Origin: Lineus longissimus
Taxonomy: Eukaryota; Nemertea; Pilidiophora; Heteronemertea; Lineidae
DNA length: 64,000 nt
NCBI RefSeq assembly: GCF_910592395.1
Contig: NC_088309.1
Coordinates: forward strand, 11,713,599-11,777,598
Reading direction: 5' to 3'
Within the stretch, counting starts at the first letter, position 1, and each line of letters opens with the position of its first letter. The notes beneath the pieces were generated by a model. That model searched no databases. It saw nothing but the letters and a program-made list of their open reading frames with translations, and had not been told where the DNA came from. The translations under genes were made by a program, and so were the position numbers. This document shows positions 11,285 through 22,159 of the stretch, piece after piece.

Positions 11285-11757
11285 AAGGTACATGTATTAA
11301 GATTTTGAGTGCCGTTTTGCTGAGCGGTTCACCAAACAAGACAAAGATGGATATACTCTTTCGGGCAAGTCGAGAATCAGATCAAATCGAAATTCGTTGT
11401 CAGAGGTTATATGACGTAGGGAGTCATGTGTACCAAATTTCAAGTTCATAGCTTTATCGGTTAAGAAACGTGCCATAGTTACACTCAAACGGCAGTTTAC
11501 GCCATTTGACCTCTGTGACCTTGAGTTATCACACTTTTTAGGTTCCACTTCTCGCCCCCTTGTGGCCAAGTCAAGAATCAGATCCGACCAAAATTCAGTG
11601 TCAGAGGTCACCTGACCTGGGGTCATGTGATGGAAGTTTCAAGTTCATAGCTCTAGCTAGCGGTTAAGAAACGTGCCACTGTTTTTGAATCAGGATACAG
11701 ACGACGACGGACGACGAACGATGGACACAGCGGTGTTGTATAGACTCCCCTACGGTG
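11285..11757 (+). repeat. Dispersed ~300-bp monomer array A with ACG tract and conserved tail
   Basis: One and a half degenerate monomers carry the shared words AAGAAACGTGCCATAGTTAC, GACCTCTGTGACCTTGA and GGTGGCCAA-like. They are followed by a short GACGACGG tract (11701-11725) and the tail ACTCCCCTACGGTGAGCCAA. Same family and orientation as the arrays near 33, 44, 45.6, 47.8 and 54 kb. Confidence 0.75.
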
Positions 11758-11804
11758 AGCCAAAAATGTGCTTTTAAGTTCGAAAGAATTACCGCACGAG
11801 CACG

Positions 11805-12007
11805 AGAAATGTGGAAAATCGCTCTCATCTTCACATGCTGTTAGATTTTCATCAAACCTACCTCAACTTGATCGTTACTTTATGTCCCAGCTTTTCAATA
11901 CATTCAAAAGTTCATTCCGACCACAATCGCACCAGAAAAAGGCCCGATGTTCCAGCATAGGAAATTTTACTACACATACTGTCCTCTCGCAGTTACCTCG
12001 TCTCTAA
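11805..12007 (+). repeat. Copy of a dispersed inverted-terminal sequence
   Basis: Shares the words ATCAAACCTACCTCAA, TCAAAAGTTCATTCCGACCA and AGAAAAAGGCCCGATGTTCC with copies at 37200-37400, 37830-38040 and (inverted) 16035-16335 and 51530-51785. The copies here and at 16035-16335 are inverted to each other and bracket the pogo/gypsy composite, so they may be termini of that transposon. Confidence 0.6.
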
Positions 12008-12272
12008 AGCTGCCATCATTGGCTCATGTTTATGAAGGTGGTCTATGACAGACAGCTGTAGTGATAAGAGGATCCATAATTTCCATAATAACAAGGATTT
12101 GAAATCTACATCATATGCAGACAGCCGCTGACATGGTAGATCAGAGTCTCACAGCATTGCTCAACATTGTCAATGTCCGCTCTTTGAAATAAAGCCACTA
12201 AGGCATTGTAATAGAATTACATCAGGGTTATCTCTTAGTTAGGTTTTCGAATATATCAGTCTTGCTAGTGTC

Positions 12273-12463
12273 ATGATGAACTTCGCACAACTTTTCGTCG
12301 CTGTATTGCTCGTATCTCCAACTCTGGCAATGGACCCAGACCCTCAACATGCCCAACAGCAGCCGCTACCAAGGAAAATGCGTTCCTACACGACTCAGCA
12401 GAAGGTGCGACATGTCCTTGACTGCCAGGGCTTCATCCTGTCGTTTTGCTGTCGTATCTCATA
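12273..12463 (+). pseudogene. Possible N-terminal piece of a pogo-like transposase
   Basis: A 63-codon frame starting MMNFAQLFVAVLLVSPTLAM contains KMRSYTTQQKVRHVL, which resembles the start of the DNA-binding domain of the second pogo-like protein in this window (RRRYTLREKVKLLADF, exon at 59160-59303). It stops where a gypsy-type LTR begins. The hydrophobic start could instead be a signal peptide of an unrelated secreted protein. The link to the transposase fragment at 14285-15462 is inferred from order and orientation. Confidence 0.35.
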
Positions 12464-12466
12464 GGT

Positions 12467-14284
12467 TGCTTGGTAGTAACCCTGGATGGAAGAATTCTTT
12501 ATATAATAACGTAAACAGCTTTTAATCACATGAATGAATATGAGCATTCCAGACTCTGGTCAGGGCTTAGACCGCATGCTTGATTAGAGAGACACCTATA
12601 GTTGTCTATAGGAACTAAACGTCTTAGATTGTCTTCATAGCACAATCATAATTATACATGTAAGCAATACTGTCACATCTCCCCCTTCTAGTTCTAATGT
12701 CCTGAATAGAGATGTGATTAGGAATATCAAATGAGTACAAAAAATTACAAACATGACTCACAACATTGTGATTGTCCTTTAGTTATGATTGTCCTATTGT
12801 CACTACACATGGTATACAAGTTATATGACATTTAGTTAGATTTCTTCAATGAGGCGCTGAGGTGCCTTCACACTGCGGCATGTTCTTCTGACATTGGGTA
12901 CAACTGGTACTACAGGCACGATAACACTGCTAGTGTTTTCACAACTGGTTTCAAGGTCAAGGTCGTCATCACTAGGCCTACGATTATCGCTGGTACATGC
13001 AGTGGTACGAATATCTCGGCGATTTCTGCGGTAACTGCCCTTCTCAGTTTTCACAATGTAAGATCTAGGAAATGGAGTATTATCTATGACAGTTGCGGGT
13101 TCACATAGTTTGGACTTCTGATTGAACAGGCGAACATTTTGTCCTTTTTCAAGTGGTGGCAACTCAGTTTGTGCCTTGCGATCATAGTAGAATTTTTGTT
13201 TGTTTTGCCTGTCCTGGAGATTGTCCTTGATCAAGTCATTGTCTATAGCTTGACTTTTGAGAAGTCTCGGAGTTGTGGGAAGTAGAGTGCGCAAGTCTCT
13301 GTTCATTAGAAGTCTAGCGGGTGATGGTAAGTTACTAGAGATCGGAGTGGAGCGGTAGTTGAGTAGTGCGAGATTAGCATCTTCACCGCTCTCCAGAGCT
13401 TTTTTCAACAAGTTTTTTACTGTTTGTACGCAACGTTCAGCATACCCATTACTCTGAGGGTAGGTTGGGCTACTGGGAGTCCATTTGATATTGTTCGTGG
13501 CGCAGAATTTGCGGAATTCCTGGGAGTCGTACTGGGGTCCATTGTCTGATACAATTTCCTCGGGGATACCATACTCGCTGATTATCGACTTGAAGTATGC
13601 AATACACTGTCCTGATGTGGCACTTTTGCCAACTCTTCTGACTACTGGGAACTTTGAATAGTAGTCAGCGACAATGAGATAGGTGTGCTGGTTAAACACA
13701 AAGAAATCAGAACCCAGTCTCTGCCACGGATACTTGGCGACTTCGTACGGTTGGAGTGTTTCTTTCTGCTGTCTATTCTGGTGGTCTTGACATCTACCAC
13801 ACTGAGAGACCATCTGTGTGACAGCATTGGACATACCAGGCCAGTACACGGAGTGTCGCCCGCGGAGCTGACACTTGTCCATGCCCTGGTGTCCTTGGTG
13901 GATTGTGTTAAGCATCGTGCCTCAGAGTGATTTTTTTGGAACCACAATTCTGTTTAGTTTGAACACAATACCGTTCTCAACGCTAAGGTCCTCTCTGAAA
14001 TTCCAGTAGTCAAGGGCTTCAGGCGGACAATCTTCCCTCTTTTCAGGCCATCCTTGGATTACCCAAGCTTTGACTACCTGGAGAGTAGTGTCATTGTCAG
14101 TTTCTTTTCGAATGTCATCAATTTCTGTAGCGGTTGAGTTCAGTGTGTTTGTGATATACGCGATAGGAATTTCCGGAATGTCAGTATAGTTTTCACTGCT
14201 ACGGATTTTTGACTGGTTGGGGTCTACGCGCGATAAGGCATCAGCTATCACGGCCACAACGTTGTTTGGATGGAAAGACAACAT
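12467..14284 (-). mobile_element. Truncated Ty3/gypsy-type LTR retrotransposon
   Basis: On the minus strand, 14284-13922 encodes the end of the RNase H region (VIADALSRV) and a spacer. 13915-12836 encodes the integrase: a zinc-binding H-H-C-C module (HQGHQG to CGRC), catalytic D in YLIVADYYSKFP and IVSDNGPQY, E in SNGYAERCVQ, and a C-terminal tail ending RLIEEI. The two parts are in the same frame but separated by a TGA (13922-13924). A purine-rich tract (12678-12688) precedes a putative 3' LTR of 211 bp (12467-12677, TG...CA). Gag, protease, reverse transcriptase and the 5' LTR are absent, so this is a dead 5'-truncated copy. It interrupts pogo-like sequence on both sides. Confidence 0.85.
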
Positions 14285-15462
14285 CGACGATCAGATTGAA
14301 AACCTTGAGACGGCCCCGCAGGAATGGCGAGTTAGAGATGACCACGATGGTTGCTGGCCGGTCGTCGAGAGGGTGATCCATGACGCCTTCCTTCAGTCAC
14401 GGCGAAATGCACTTCCGGTGACCAGGGAAGACTTGCAAGATTCTGCCATCTTCGCATTCGATCGATGGAGGGATAACCTACCACTGGATGAACGCCTACA
14501 AATTCAAAGAGACCGTCCTCAACGTTCAAACTTTGGTGTAAGCGATGGCTGGGTCACGCGTTTTATGAAAAGATTGAACATTGTGTTTCGTCGACGTATA
14601 ACGGATTCTGCCGGACATGCAGCAGATGCAGCTGCCAAGGTTGCTGAGTTTCAGCAACAAATAAGGAATACAGTTCGAGATCAGCACGTACAGCGTTTGC
14701 TCACATGAACGAGACATTCATGCAGCTTGATTATCCGCCAATTTACACAGCTGAACAAAAGGGAACTAAAAATGTAGACATTCGAACGAGCCTTGGCAAC
14801 ACAAGCTCGGTTGTGCGATCGCATTGGTAATAGGGACTTGATGAGTGAAGCTGCCGGCTCAGATCATCTTTCGGGAGCCAGGATACATTCGTCAAATTAG
14901 AGACCTCGTTAATATCCCGGACAATATTAGGGTTACGTCATCTAGGACAGCTTGGGAGAACGGGGACACTCTCCAATTTTATTTGGATGAAATTGCACTG
15001 CCAATTGCTCGCGATAGGGAACCAGGGGACACTTTATTTATTCTCGACAGGTTTCGTCCACATTATTGCGGAGGAGTTCACGATTCCTCTCATTGAAGCC
15101 GGGATGTTATTGGACTTTATTACAGCTGGATGTACGTCATTGGTAAAACCACTGGACTTGACAGTGATTAGAGGATTCAAATGCATTCTAAGGGCTAAGT
15201 GGGCCGGCTGGAAATGAAGGAATACTACACCAGACGGACAGTGCCCAAAAATCTCTTTAGCGGATGGATGTAGTTACTATTGTCAGCGAAGCATGGGCGG
15301 ATGTTTCAGCTAAAGCTCCAGACCGTGCGTTTCGAACAGCTGGACTTATTGGGGAGGTACAAGCCGGTGAAGAACTTCTACTTGGAGCTGATGAATTTCC
15401 ATGGTGAGAATAATGATGTTCAATTCCAGGATGAGCCTGAGTTAGATGAACCTGATATCTAA
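14285..15462 (+). pseudogene. Degraded pogo/Tigger-like DDE transposase
   Basis: Fragments in shifting frames follow the order of a pogo-type transposase. First comes a CENP-B-like helix-turn-helix region (14290-14700, ending near SNFGVSDGWVTRFMKRLNI). Then 14845-15217 holds the core: a catalytic D in FILDRF, EEFTIPLIEAGMLLDFITAG, and a third D in SLVKPLDLTVIRGFK. A tail with WK and a TPDGQCPK-like stretch follows, and 15280-15462 ends in acidic residues. The frame changes around 14700-14845 and 15050, so the gene is not functional. Its layout matches the better copy at 57795-59303. Confidence 0.75.
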
Positions 15463-15469
15463 ATGTAAA

Positions 15470-16030
15470 TAAACGGAATTATTATTGAAACGAATTTCAC
15501 GTTCTTGAGTTTTACAACTGTTGTCTATTTAATGATCATCAGACTCGGTGTATACATCTTCTGGCAATAGAGATGCTTAGAGACTGTCCTGATACTAGAG
15601 AGTTTAAGAAACAGTCCCTAAACACTACCACTAACGTAAACATTTATCTTTTTACAGTACCGGTACTTGCTTGTAAAAACTTCGTTAGCATGGACGTAGT
15701 GTCATCGGGACTGTCCCTTAAACTCTATTATTGATCGAGCGAAAAAACTTTCAGTTAACTGTATTTGGATATTGTAAAAACAGACCCGAACACTGTTCGA
15801 AACGAACAAATGTCAATTGCCCAATAGTTCATTTACTGCAACAATGACATACATGGAGGCCTACGACCCTTGCCTATGCAAATTATCAAGGCCCTGAAAC
15901 TTTGTATTCCACAAAAAGAATGGCGAGCGACATTACCCTAAATAGGCCCTCTTTGTGCTAAGCCATTCCCACATGATTTCAGCCCCGATGAGTGGTGACT
16001 TTGGTTCACACCTTCAAAGCTATTCAGGAA
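15470..16030. other. Non-coding stretch with a short inverted repeat
   Basis: AGAGAGTTTAAGAAACAGTC (about 15595) is mirrored by GGACTGTCCCTTAAACTCT (about 15710). No gene is seen; it probably belongs to transposon flanking sequence. Confidence 0.4.
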
Positions 16031-16034
16031 CGCC

Positions 16035-16335
16035 TTCGACGACGAGGTAACTGCGCGAGGACAGTAGTATTTTGAACAGGGGTTTCGCGCCATTGAAGAA
16101 TTGTCCTAAAACGACGCTCTGCTATTGAAAGTAGCGCCATCATGACGCGCCGTGTTTGACACGTGCATTTAGCCTGCACAAAGTCATCATTTTCTGAAGC
16201 GGTTGTGGTCGGAATGAACTTTTGAAGGAATTAAAAAGCTGGGACATGATGTAACGACTAATTTCAGGTAGGTTTGATAAAATTTGAAGTGATGCTTTAT
16301 AATGAGAGCGATTCGCAACATTTCTGAACATCTTA
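16035..16335 (-). repeat. Inverted copy of the dispersed terminal sequence
   Basis: Reverse-complement counterpart of 11805-12007, sharing the GAGGTAACTGCG...GGACAGTA end and GGTCGGAATGAACTTTTGAA. It also carries GATGACGCGCCGTGTTTGAC-like sequence found again near 51545. Together with 11805-12007 it may mark the ends of the pogo-like composite. Confidence 0.6.
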
Positions 16336-16339
16336 AACC

Positions 16340-16790
16340 AAACTTCTATTTATATGCATGAGTTTCACGAACGTTGTCAAGCTACTTCTGGGCATGCGCT
16401 GGTTGGCTATTTGGAAGAATGCATTCGCTTTAGATTGTCCAAACTTTACTTGATCTGCGCATTGATAGCACTACCCGATTTCTTTGCTCCAAACGTAGCT
16501 ACAATCCAACCTTGCGGCAGGAATTGGCGGAGGCGCAATGACTTATGACGAGGCTGGCTTATGTTTATTTTGAATAATAAAATACCGGAATTTACATCCT
16601 GCAGAAATAGAGCCAACACGAATTGGTTATCATTATGTAAACACCGTGGAAACGCATTTTAGAATTGATTTTTATACATCCTTTGACTGGACACTATCGT
16701 AGTCGTAAAAAAACTCCCTGACAAAAAACATGAGCGACGTCAAAACTCTGACAATGATTTGAGGAGGTATTATTGATTTAATACGGTATT
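16340..16790. other. Non-coding stretch, nothing recognised
   Basis: No coding signal; probably the 3' flank of the LRR gene on the minus strand. Confidence 0.4.
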
Positions 16791-16797
16791 ACTGATA

Positions 16798-18249
16798 TCA
16801 TCCCAAGAGAGACCAATCAATGTCCAGGATAACCATCCCCTGAATGTTAGTCGGTGTGTCACACGTCATATTACTGGCGTCTGTAATCATTTGTCGGTTT
16901 GCGCTAAACCATGAAGCAATCCCTTGCAAAGCACAGGTGCAATTGAACAAATTGGAAGACAGGGCCACTGTCTGTAGATTGTTTAGTCCTGTCAATGTCC
17001 CACTCGCCAAGAAAGCTATTTTGTTGGATGAGATATCAAGGCTGTTTAATTCAGTCAACCCACGAAATGCATCATCTGAAACCACTGCGACATCGTTATT
17101 TCTAATGCTCAAGGCACCGAGGGCTCCGAGTCCTGCAAACGATCCTTCCTCTAGCGCCGTGATGCTGTTTAAGTCAAGATGAAGATACTTTAAGTTAGAT
17201 AATTCCTCAAAACGACCTATCCCCAGACCCGTGATTTGATTTTCAGAGAGATACAAACTTAATAGCTTGCCGAGATCACGAAATGCCCCTTTTTCTATCA
17301 CCTGGATGTTATTTTTGCTGAGATGAAGCGACTCGAGGTTATGGAGACCTAAAAACGAACCTTCTGTTAAATTCGATATTAAATTTTGTTCCATCGACAG
17401 GTTAGTAAGACTTCTTAGGCCTGTGAATACACCGTGCGGTAACACTGTAATTTTATTGTTGTTAAGGTCTAAACTTAATAACATCCCAAGACCATGAAGT
17501 GTCCCGTTCTCCATCTCCTGAAGTCTGTTCTTAACGAATAAAAGATGTTTGAGGTTACCTAGACCATCAAACGAATAGTCCTTCAGCAATGGTAGATTAT
17601 TTCCACCTAGCTCGAGAATCTCCAGATTACCAAGGGGGAAGAAGACTCCTTGGCTAAGTGTTCTGATATTATTATTGAACATTATTAGGTATTTTAGATT
17701 CCAGAGTCCTTCAAAAGTCCCATTTGACAACACTGCAATGTTGTTCGCTCTGATTCTCAGTTCCTTGAGGGTAGTTAGTTCGACAAAAGCGCCTGGGGTG
17801 ATAGATCGTATGCGACTTGCATACAGTCTAATACCCTCAAGCCTTCCAATTCCTCGGATTCCTGCTTGTTGAAGGTCATTCAAGCCAGCTCTGTTTATCT
17901 TGAGCCAGGTCAGGCTTTGGAAAGGTGTAAACGATTCCGGGGCCATACTCACAATATTGCAACTATCTATATTAAGGCGGTTAATTTTTGAATTCTCTGT
18001 GAAGGAAGTATCGTTCAAGTGTTCTGCAGCACAGGATTGAGAACATGTACAGTCTATTTGTATATAGTAGAATATTTCACCACTTGACGTAAAGTTTGCA
18101 ATGGTTGGGAGAACATCGGTAAGAGAAAGAGTTTCACAATATAAAGTTTCATTAAATGTAAAGCATGTTGCTTTTGGAGCCTGCGTTGTCACTTGGGGCT
18201 CAATGGTACGTACCAACACAACCAACCATACGACTGCAGTAAGCTGCAT
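16798..18249 (-). CDS. Secreted leucine-rich-repeat protein
   Basis: The 483-residue protein starts at the ATG at 18249, chosen because it opens a signal peptide (MQLTAVVWLVVLV). The frame remains open upstream to a splice acceptor (CTTTTCAG, intron side from 18280). A cysteine-containing N-cap (CTCSQSCAAEHL) is followed by about 14 LRRs of 24 residues, with recurring patterns such as GTFEGLWNLKYL and GVFTGLRSLTNL. A C-terminal LRR cap with cysteines (FNCTCALQGIASWF...MTCDTP) closes the domain. No transmembrane helix or GPI-like tail is evident before the TGA, so it is probably secreted. This architecture is common in extracellular binding proteins and immune-type LRR proteins of invertebrates; the ligand is unknown. 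A LINE lies in the intron just upstream. Confidence 0.88.
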   Translation of the reverse strand: MQLTAVVWLVVLVRTIEPQVTTQAPKATCFTFNETLYCETLSLTDVLPTIANFTSSGEIFYYIQIDCTCSQSCAAEHLNDTSFTENSKINRLNIDSCNIVSMAPESFTPFQSLTWLKINRAGLNDLQQAGIRGIGRLEGIRLYASRIRSITPGAFVELTTLKELRIRANNIAVLSNGTFEGLWNLKYLIMFNNNIRTLSQGVFFPLGNLEILELGGNNLPLLKDYSFDGLGNLKHLLFVKNRLQEMENGTLHGLGMLLSLDLNNNKITVLPHGVFTGLRSLTNLSMEQNLISNLTEGSFLGLHNLESLHLSKNNIQVIEKGAFRDLGKLLSLYLSENQITGLGIGRFEELSNLKYLHLDLNSITALEEGSFAGLGALGALSIRNNDVAVVSDDAFRGLTELNSLDISSNKIAFLASGTLTGLNNLQTVALSSNLFNCTCALQGIASWFSANRQMITDASNMTCDTPTNIQGMVILDIDWSLLG

Positions 18250-18311
18250 GCAACAAGATTTACGTGTATGTCCATATACCTGAAAAGACAATCAAATTAC
18301 ATATTGAATGC

Positions 18312-18332
18312 ATATATATATATATATATATA
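18312..18332. repeat. TA microsatellite at the LINE 3' end
   Basis: About ten TA units. Read on the minus strand it follows AATAAAA, so it looks like the simple-repeat tail of the LINE. Confidence 0.6.
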
Positions 18333-18494
18333 TTTTATTAACGTGTCACCTTTTACAAAAAGCCAGCCTGCAAAGGTTTACGAGACACAATAATTCATAA
18401 TTTGCAAACGGGAGCGCAACATGTCGACCGCGGCAAAGGGGGGGGGGGGTGGTCCGACCATACACGACTTATTCTACTTAAGATTTGAGGCGGT

Positions 18495-20273
18495 TTATTT
18501 ACGCAGTTGGTAGATGAGTCGTATATAGCTAGCTACACGTCCTGCCACTGCCGGACTCGACAGAAGCGCATTCAGTCCACCGCTCCGGTCCATGGAACCA
18601 ACATTTTCACCAATATCCAACAGCAAGTCCACCCGCTCTCGGCTATATTTTGTACACTCCGAAAGAAAATGGAATTCATCTTCCACTTTTTCATCACCAC
18701 AGTTCTTACAGGTTCTATTTTCAAGCGGCACACCCCGATATCGTCCTAATTCTATACCTAGAGGGAATGTACCGTTACGCATTCTTGCTATTGTAGACCT
18801 ACTTGCCCTACTTAGTGGCAATAAAACATATCTCTCCGTACCGAATTCCTGTTTTAACAACTTAAACGTTCGTAGTTTTGGCATGTTCACCACCTCATTT
18901 TTCCATTTAACCACATAATTTGCCATGAGAGCGTCCCTTATCCGGCCTGAAAGCTCCCTATTTTCTGCTGCTGAGAATGTCCTGTGTAGCATGGGAGCAT
19001 CATAAAAGTTAGTCATATTACAATCGTTCAAAATAGTTTTTATACTTTTGCACCAGTTATCTTTCCCTTGTCTAGATAACTCATAATCCCATAGAAATAT
19101 GTGTTTGGCAATTCTATGAACAGGCAAAGTACACAGCTTAAACCACAAGTTACACATCTTGACATGATGCCTGATAGACAGCGGTATGGAACCCATGTCG
19201 CCCACTATTGCCGGTATAGCTGAAAATTTACCAACTCCTAGAAAGGATCTTAAACACCGCAAATGAACTTTCTCACATTGTCTATAAGTTTTAAAACCCC
19301 AAACACTGCAACAGTAGTCCATCACTGGCACCACCTGAGCGTCATATAAGCGTATATACGAGTTATACATGAGTCCTCTTGCCGTCGAGAAATGCTTCGC
19401 TAAAATACCTGCTAGAGCCTTTGAGGCCCCTTTCGCTAACACGTCTGCAGTGTGGGTATAATGTAAATATTCATTCAGTTCTACACCCAGATAACGATAG
19501 GCATTAGTTCGCTCAATATCATGTTCTCCAAAATGAAATACATAATTAGTTGGCGCTTCACATTTCCTACGAAAGTGCATAACTTTTGTCTTTTCAACGT
19601 TCACTGCCATACGCCACTTTATACACCAATCCCGCACCATGTCTATCATGTTTTGGAGCAATTCCTCATTGTCACTAATCAGGGCGATATCATCAGCATA
19701 CAACAGAATAGCTATATTTCTACCGTTTATAGCTACGCCATTTCCTTCACTGTTTATCTGTTCCGCTAGATCATTGAGATATAAAGCAAAAAGAGTTGGC
19801 GATAGGCTGTCCCCCTGTCTAACTCCGCACGTTGTCCTGAAACTATCAGTCAGACACCCATTGATGCGCACGCGTGCATCTGTATCCTTGTACATTGACA
19901 AAACTGATTTAAGGAATCTGCCGGAGATGCCTTTACCATACAGCTTTGTTATCAACAGTTTTCTATCTATCATATCAAGCGCCTTGGAGAAATCCACATA
20001 ACAAACAAAAGTAGGCTTTTTCTGTTGTTTTCGATTTCTCACTATTGTTGTCAGACTAAAGATATGATCCTCGCAACTCCTGCCTTTCCTGAACCCATTT
20101 TGCTCATCGACCAACAAATCATTGTCGTCTATAAAGGTCATTAGCCTGTTATTCAATATCGTACTATACACTTTTCCAGTTGTTGAATTGAGACTTATGC
20201 CCCGATAACTCAACGGATCTAATCGGTCTTTTCCAGGCTTATGTATCGGATGTATTATACTGTTGTTCCACAT
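18495..20273 (-). CDS. LINE reverse transcriptase, 5'-truncated
   Basis: A 592-codon frame begins inside the reverse-transcriptase domain: IHPIHKPGKDRLDPLSYRGI, GFRKGRSCEDHIFSL, CYVDFSKALDMIDRKLL, GVRQGDSLSPTLF and the catalytic ILLYADDIALI. A C-terminal CCHC-like element follows (CKNCGDEKVEDEFHFLSEC). The endonuclease part is missing, as is usual for LINE copies that stop short during target-primed insertion. It lies in the same orientation as, and directly upstream of, the LRR exon. Non-LTR clade uncertain (CR1/L2/Daphne-like features). Confidence 0.88.
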   Translation of the reverse strand: MWNNSIIHPIHKPGKDRLDPLSYRGISLNSTTGKVYSTILNNRLMTFIDDNDLLVDEQNGFRKGRSCEDHIFSLTTIVRNRKQQKKPTFVCYVDFSKALDMIDRKLLITKLYGKGISGRFLKSVLSMYKDTDARVRINGCLTDSFRTTCGVRQGDSLSPTLFALYLNDLAEQINSEGNGVAINGRNIAILLYADDIALISDNEELLQNMIDMVRDWCIKWRMAVNVEKTKVMHFRRKCEAPTNYVFHFGEHDIERTNAYRYLGVELNEYLHYTHTADVLAKGASKALAGILAKHFSTARGLMYNSYIRLYDAQVVPVMDYCCSVWGFKTYRQCEKVHLRCLRSFLGVGKFSAIPAIVGDMGSIPLSIRHHVKMCNLWFKLCTLPVHRIAKHIFLWDYELSRQGKDNWCKSIKTILNDCNMTNFYDAPMLHRTFSAAENRELSGRIRDALMANYVVKWKNEVVNMPKLRTFKLLKQEFGTERYVLLPLSRASRSTIARMRNGTFPLGIELGRYRGVPLENRTCKNCGDEKVEDEFHFLSECTKYSRERVDLLLDIGENVGSMDRSGGLNALLSSPAVAGRVASYIRLIYQLRK

Positions 20274-20289
20274 CGAAGGAGTTTTTCCG

Positions 20290-21135
20290 TACTTGCATAA
20301 ATGACACCCTTGCAGTGCTCCTTCCGTTTTTTAACTTTAATTACAAAAAGCTTGGCATTGCAAGTGCGCATGTATTGACGGCTTTCACCTTCATATTGGA
20401 TGGTTATTGGACAGTAAAATTTTAAATTTTAAACTAATTTAAAAATGAATGTAGACGTGGAATGTATCCGGTGCCTGATTTCTTTGTTTATTATGCAATA
20501 ATGTATGGACTGAAATTCGACCAACTTTCGCTTACTCCTAAATAATGACATTTCATTTTCATTGATACCCCACGATGGTGATTACTGTGAGGCTTACTGG
20601 AAAAAGCATCATGATCTTCCAATCGTATTTCGCACAATCGGCAGTGCAAATTAGTTCAATTGTAAGGGAGCTGGTTATGGCAAAGTGTGTTTCACTTCAT
20701 TGGAAAGCTTGGCTGACGTACGCGGGGATTATTCCATCATGTCAAATAGATGATGAGCTAACACTAAGCCATAGCAGCCTCCGAAATGACCAAATTTTTG
20801 GCTTACCCGATCATGCCAATTTTCGGGAGGGGGAGAATTTTCTAGTAAATAAATTTCTGTATCATTTTGATGGGTACATTCAGTATTTCCAACTATATAA
20901 GTTTACTTCTTAGAAGAAAAACAAGATATAGTGCATATAAAATGAGTTAATATGGGCCGTCAGCAGTTAAAGTGTCAGTATTTGAAATCGTTTGAATTAG
21001 TTTACTTGCGAGACACCAGCGAGATAAATCAAAATTGACCAAATTACTGTGCATATTGCCACATGATCGGGATTCAAGGGACAAACATCTTGGCGCCAAA
21101 AACATACGTCGGCCGTTTTAGTGAAAATGACGTCA
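20290..21135. other. Gene-free stretch
   Basis: One 112-codon frame (20575-20913) has no recognisable motif and is probably spurious. Some further 5' exon of the LRR gene could lie here, but no clear splice pair was found. Confidence 0.4.
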
Positions 21136-21320
21136 AGAAGGACAAAAGTAAAAAATAGTTAAAAATCACTGTTAGTTTATCTTGGCGTTAACTTAACTCC
21201 AAAAAGTTAATTTGGGTTGCAAGAAAGAAAATTATTTAAAAGTAGCGTTAAGTTAACGCTAACTTTAACTGACCTCCTAACCCCAAGATAAATCCCTATT
21301 TTGGAGTTAGTTGAAACAAA

Positions 21321-22074
21321 ATGGTGGACAACCAGGCCCTGTTTGTGGCTTTCCAGCCATTTTTTCAAGCTCCACGGCATTTTAAACAAAGAATCAACCA
21401 TTTGGAGTTCTTCAATGACAATAAACTTTTTAAAAGATACCGTTTTTGCAGAGAAACCGTTGTTTTGATAGTTGAAATGCTCAGGGAGGACATTGAAAGT
21501 GCGACCGACAGAAGCCATGCAATTTCGCCTGAGGTGCAAGTCTTGATTGCTCTCCGTTATTTTGCATCTGGAGCTTTCTTTGAAGTTATTGGGGACACTT
21601 TCGGTGTAGACAAAGCTAGTGTAAGTCGTGTGGTGCACAGGGTGGCTGGCCTGTTAGATGCTGCACGGGACGATTTTATTGTGTGGCCCCAGTCGGTGGA
21701 GGAGAGGCGTCGAATTCAAGCTGGATTCTATGCGATCTCACATTTTCCCAAAGTATTGGGATGCATCGACGGCACGCACATCAGAATAATATGCCCCAGT
21801 GAGCCACGTCCTGATGCTGATCACATCCCAGACCCAGCCAATGCTGCTGAGAACGACCAGGAGATGCAAGATGACCAGATAGGCCTATATGCTCCTGATC
21901 CTGCACATGCAGCTGCACTGCCCATGCCTGCAGATCGCGAAGGCGAAGCCATGGAAGAAGCAGAACAACCCGCACAAGTTCCTCCACTGGCTCCAGCTCC
22001 AGCCTACGAAGCATCTTTTGTAAACAGGAAGGGATATCACTCCATCAACGTGCAAGCAGTGGTTGACAATAAGG
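21321..22074 (+). CDS. Harbinger (HARBI1-like) transposase, first exon only
   Basis: The frame runs from MVDNQALFVAFQPFF to a splice donor (AAGG|GTAATT at 22075). The N-terminal helical region includes YRFCRETVVLIVEML, ALRYFASGAFFEVIGDTFG and VDKASVSRVVHRVA. The first catalytic aspartate is in LGCIDGTHIRI. YHSINVQAVVDNKG closes the exon. Unusually, about 65 Pro/Ala/Asp/Glu-rich residues separate the catalytic D strand from ASFVNRKGYHSIN, where most relatives have about ten. No later exons with the other catalytic residues are found before the Myb-like gene, so the gene is incomplete. Confidence 0.88.
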
Positions 22075-22159
22075 GTAATTACTTTTATAATTATACCTGA
22101 AAACATGCTAAATACTAGGGCCAATATCCATGATATCACGACAACCGCCACATCCACGA

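Noticed and set aside
20575-20913. 112-codon open frame
   Set aside because: No recognisable domain, composition like translated non-coding DNA, no splice context.
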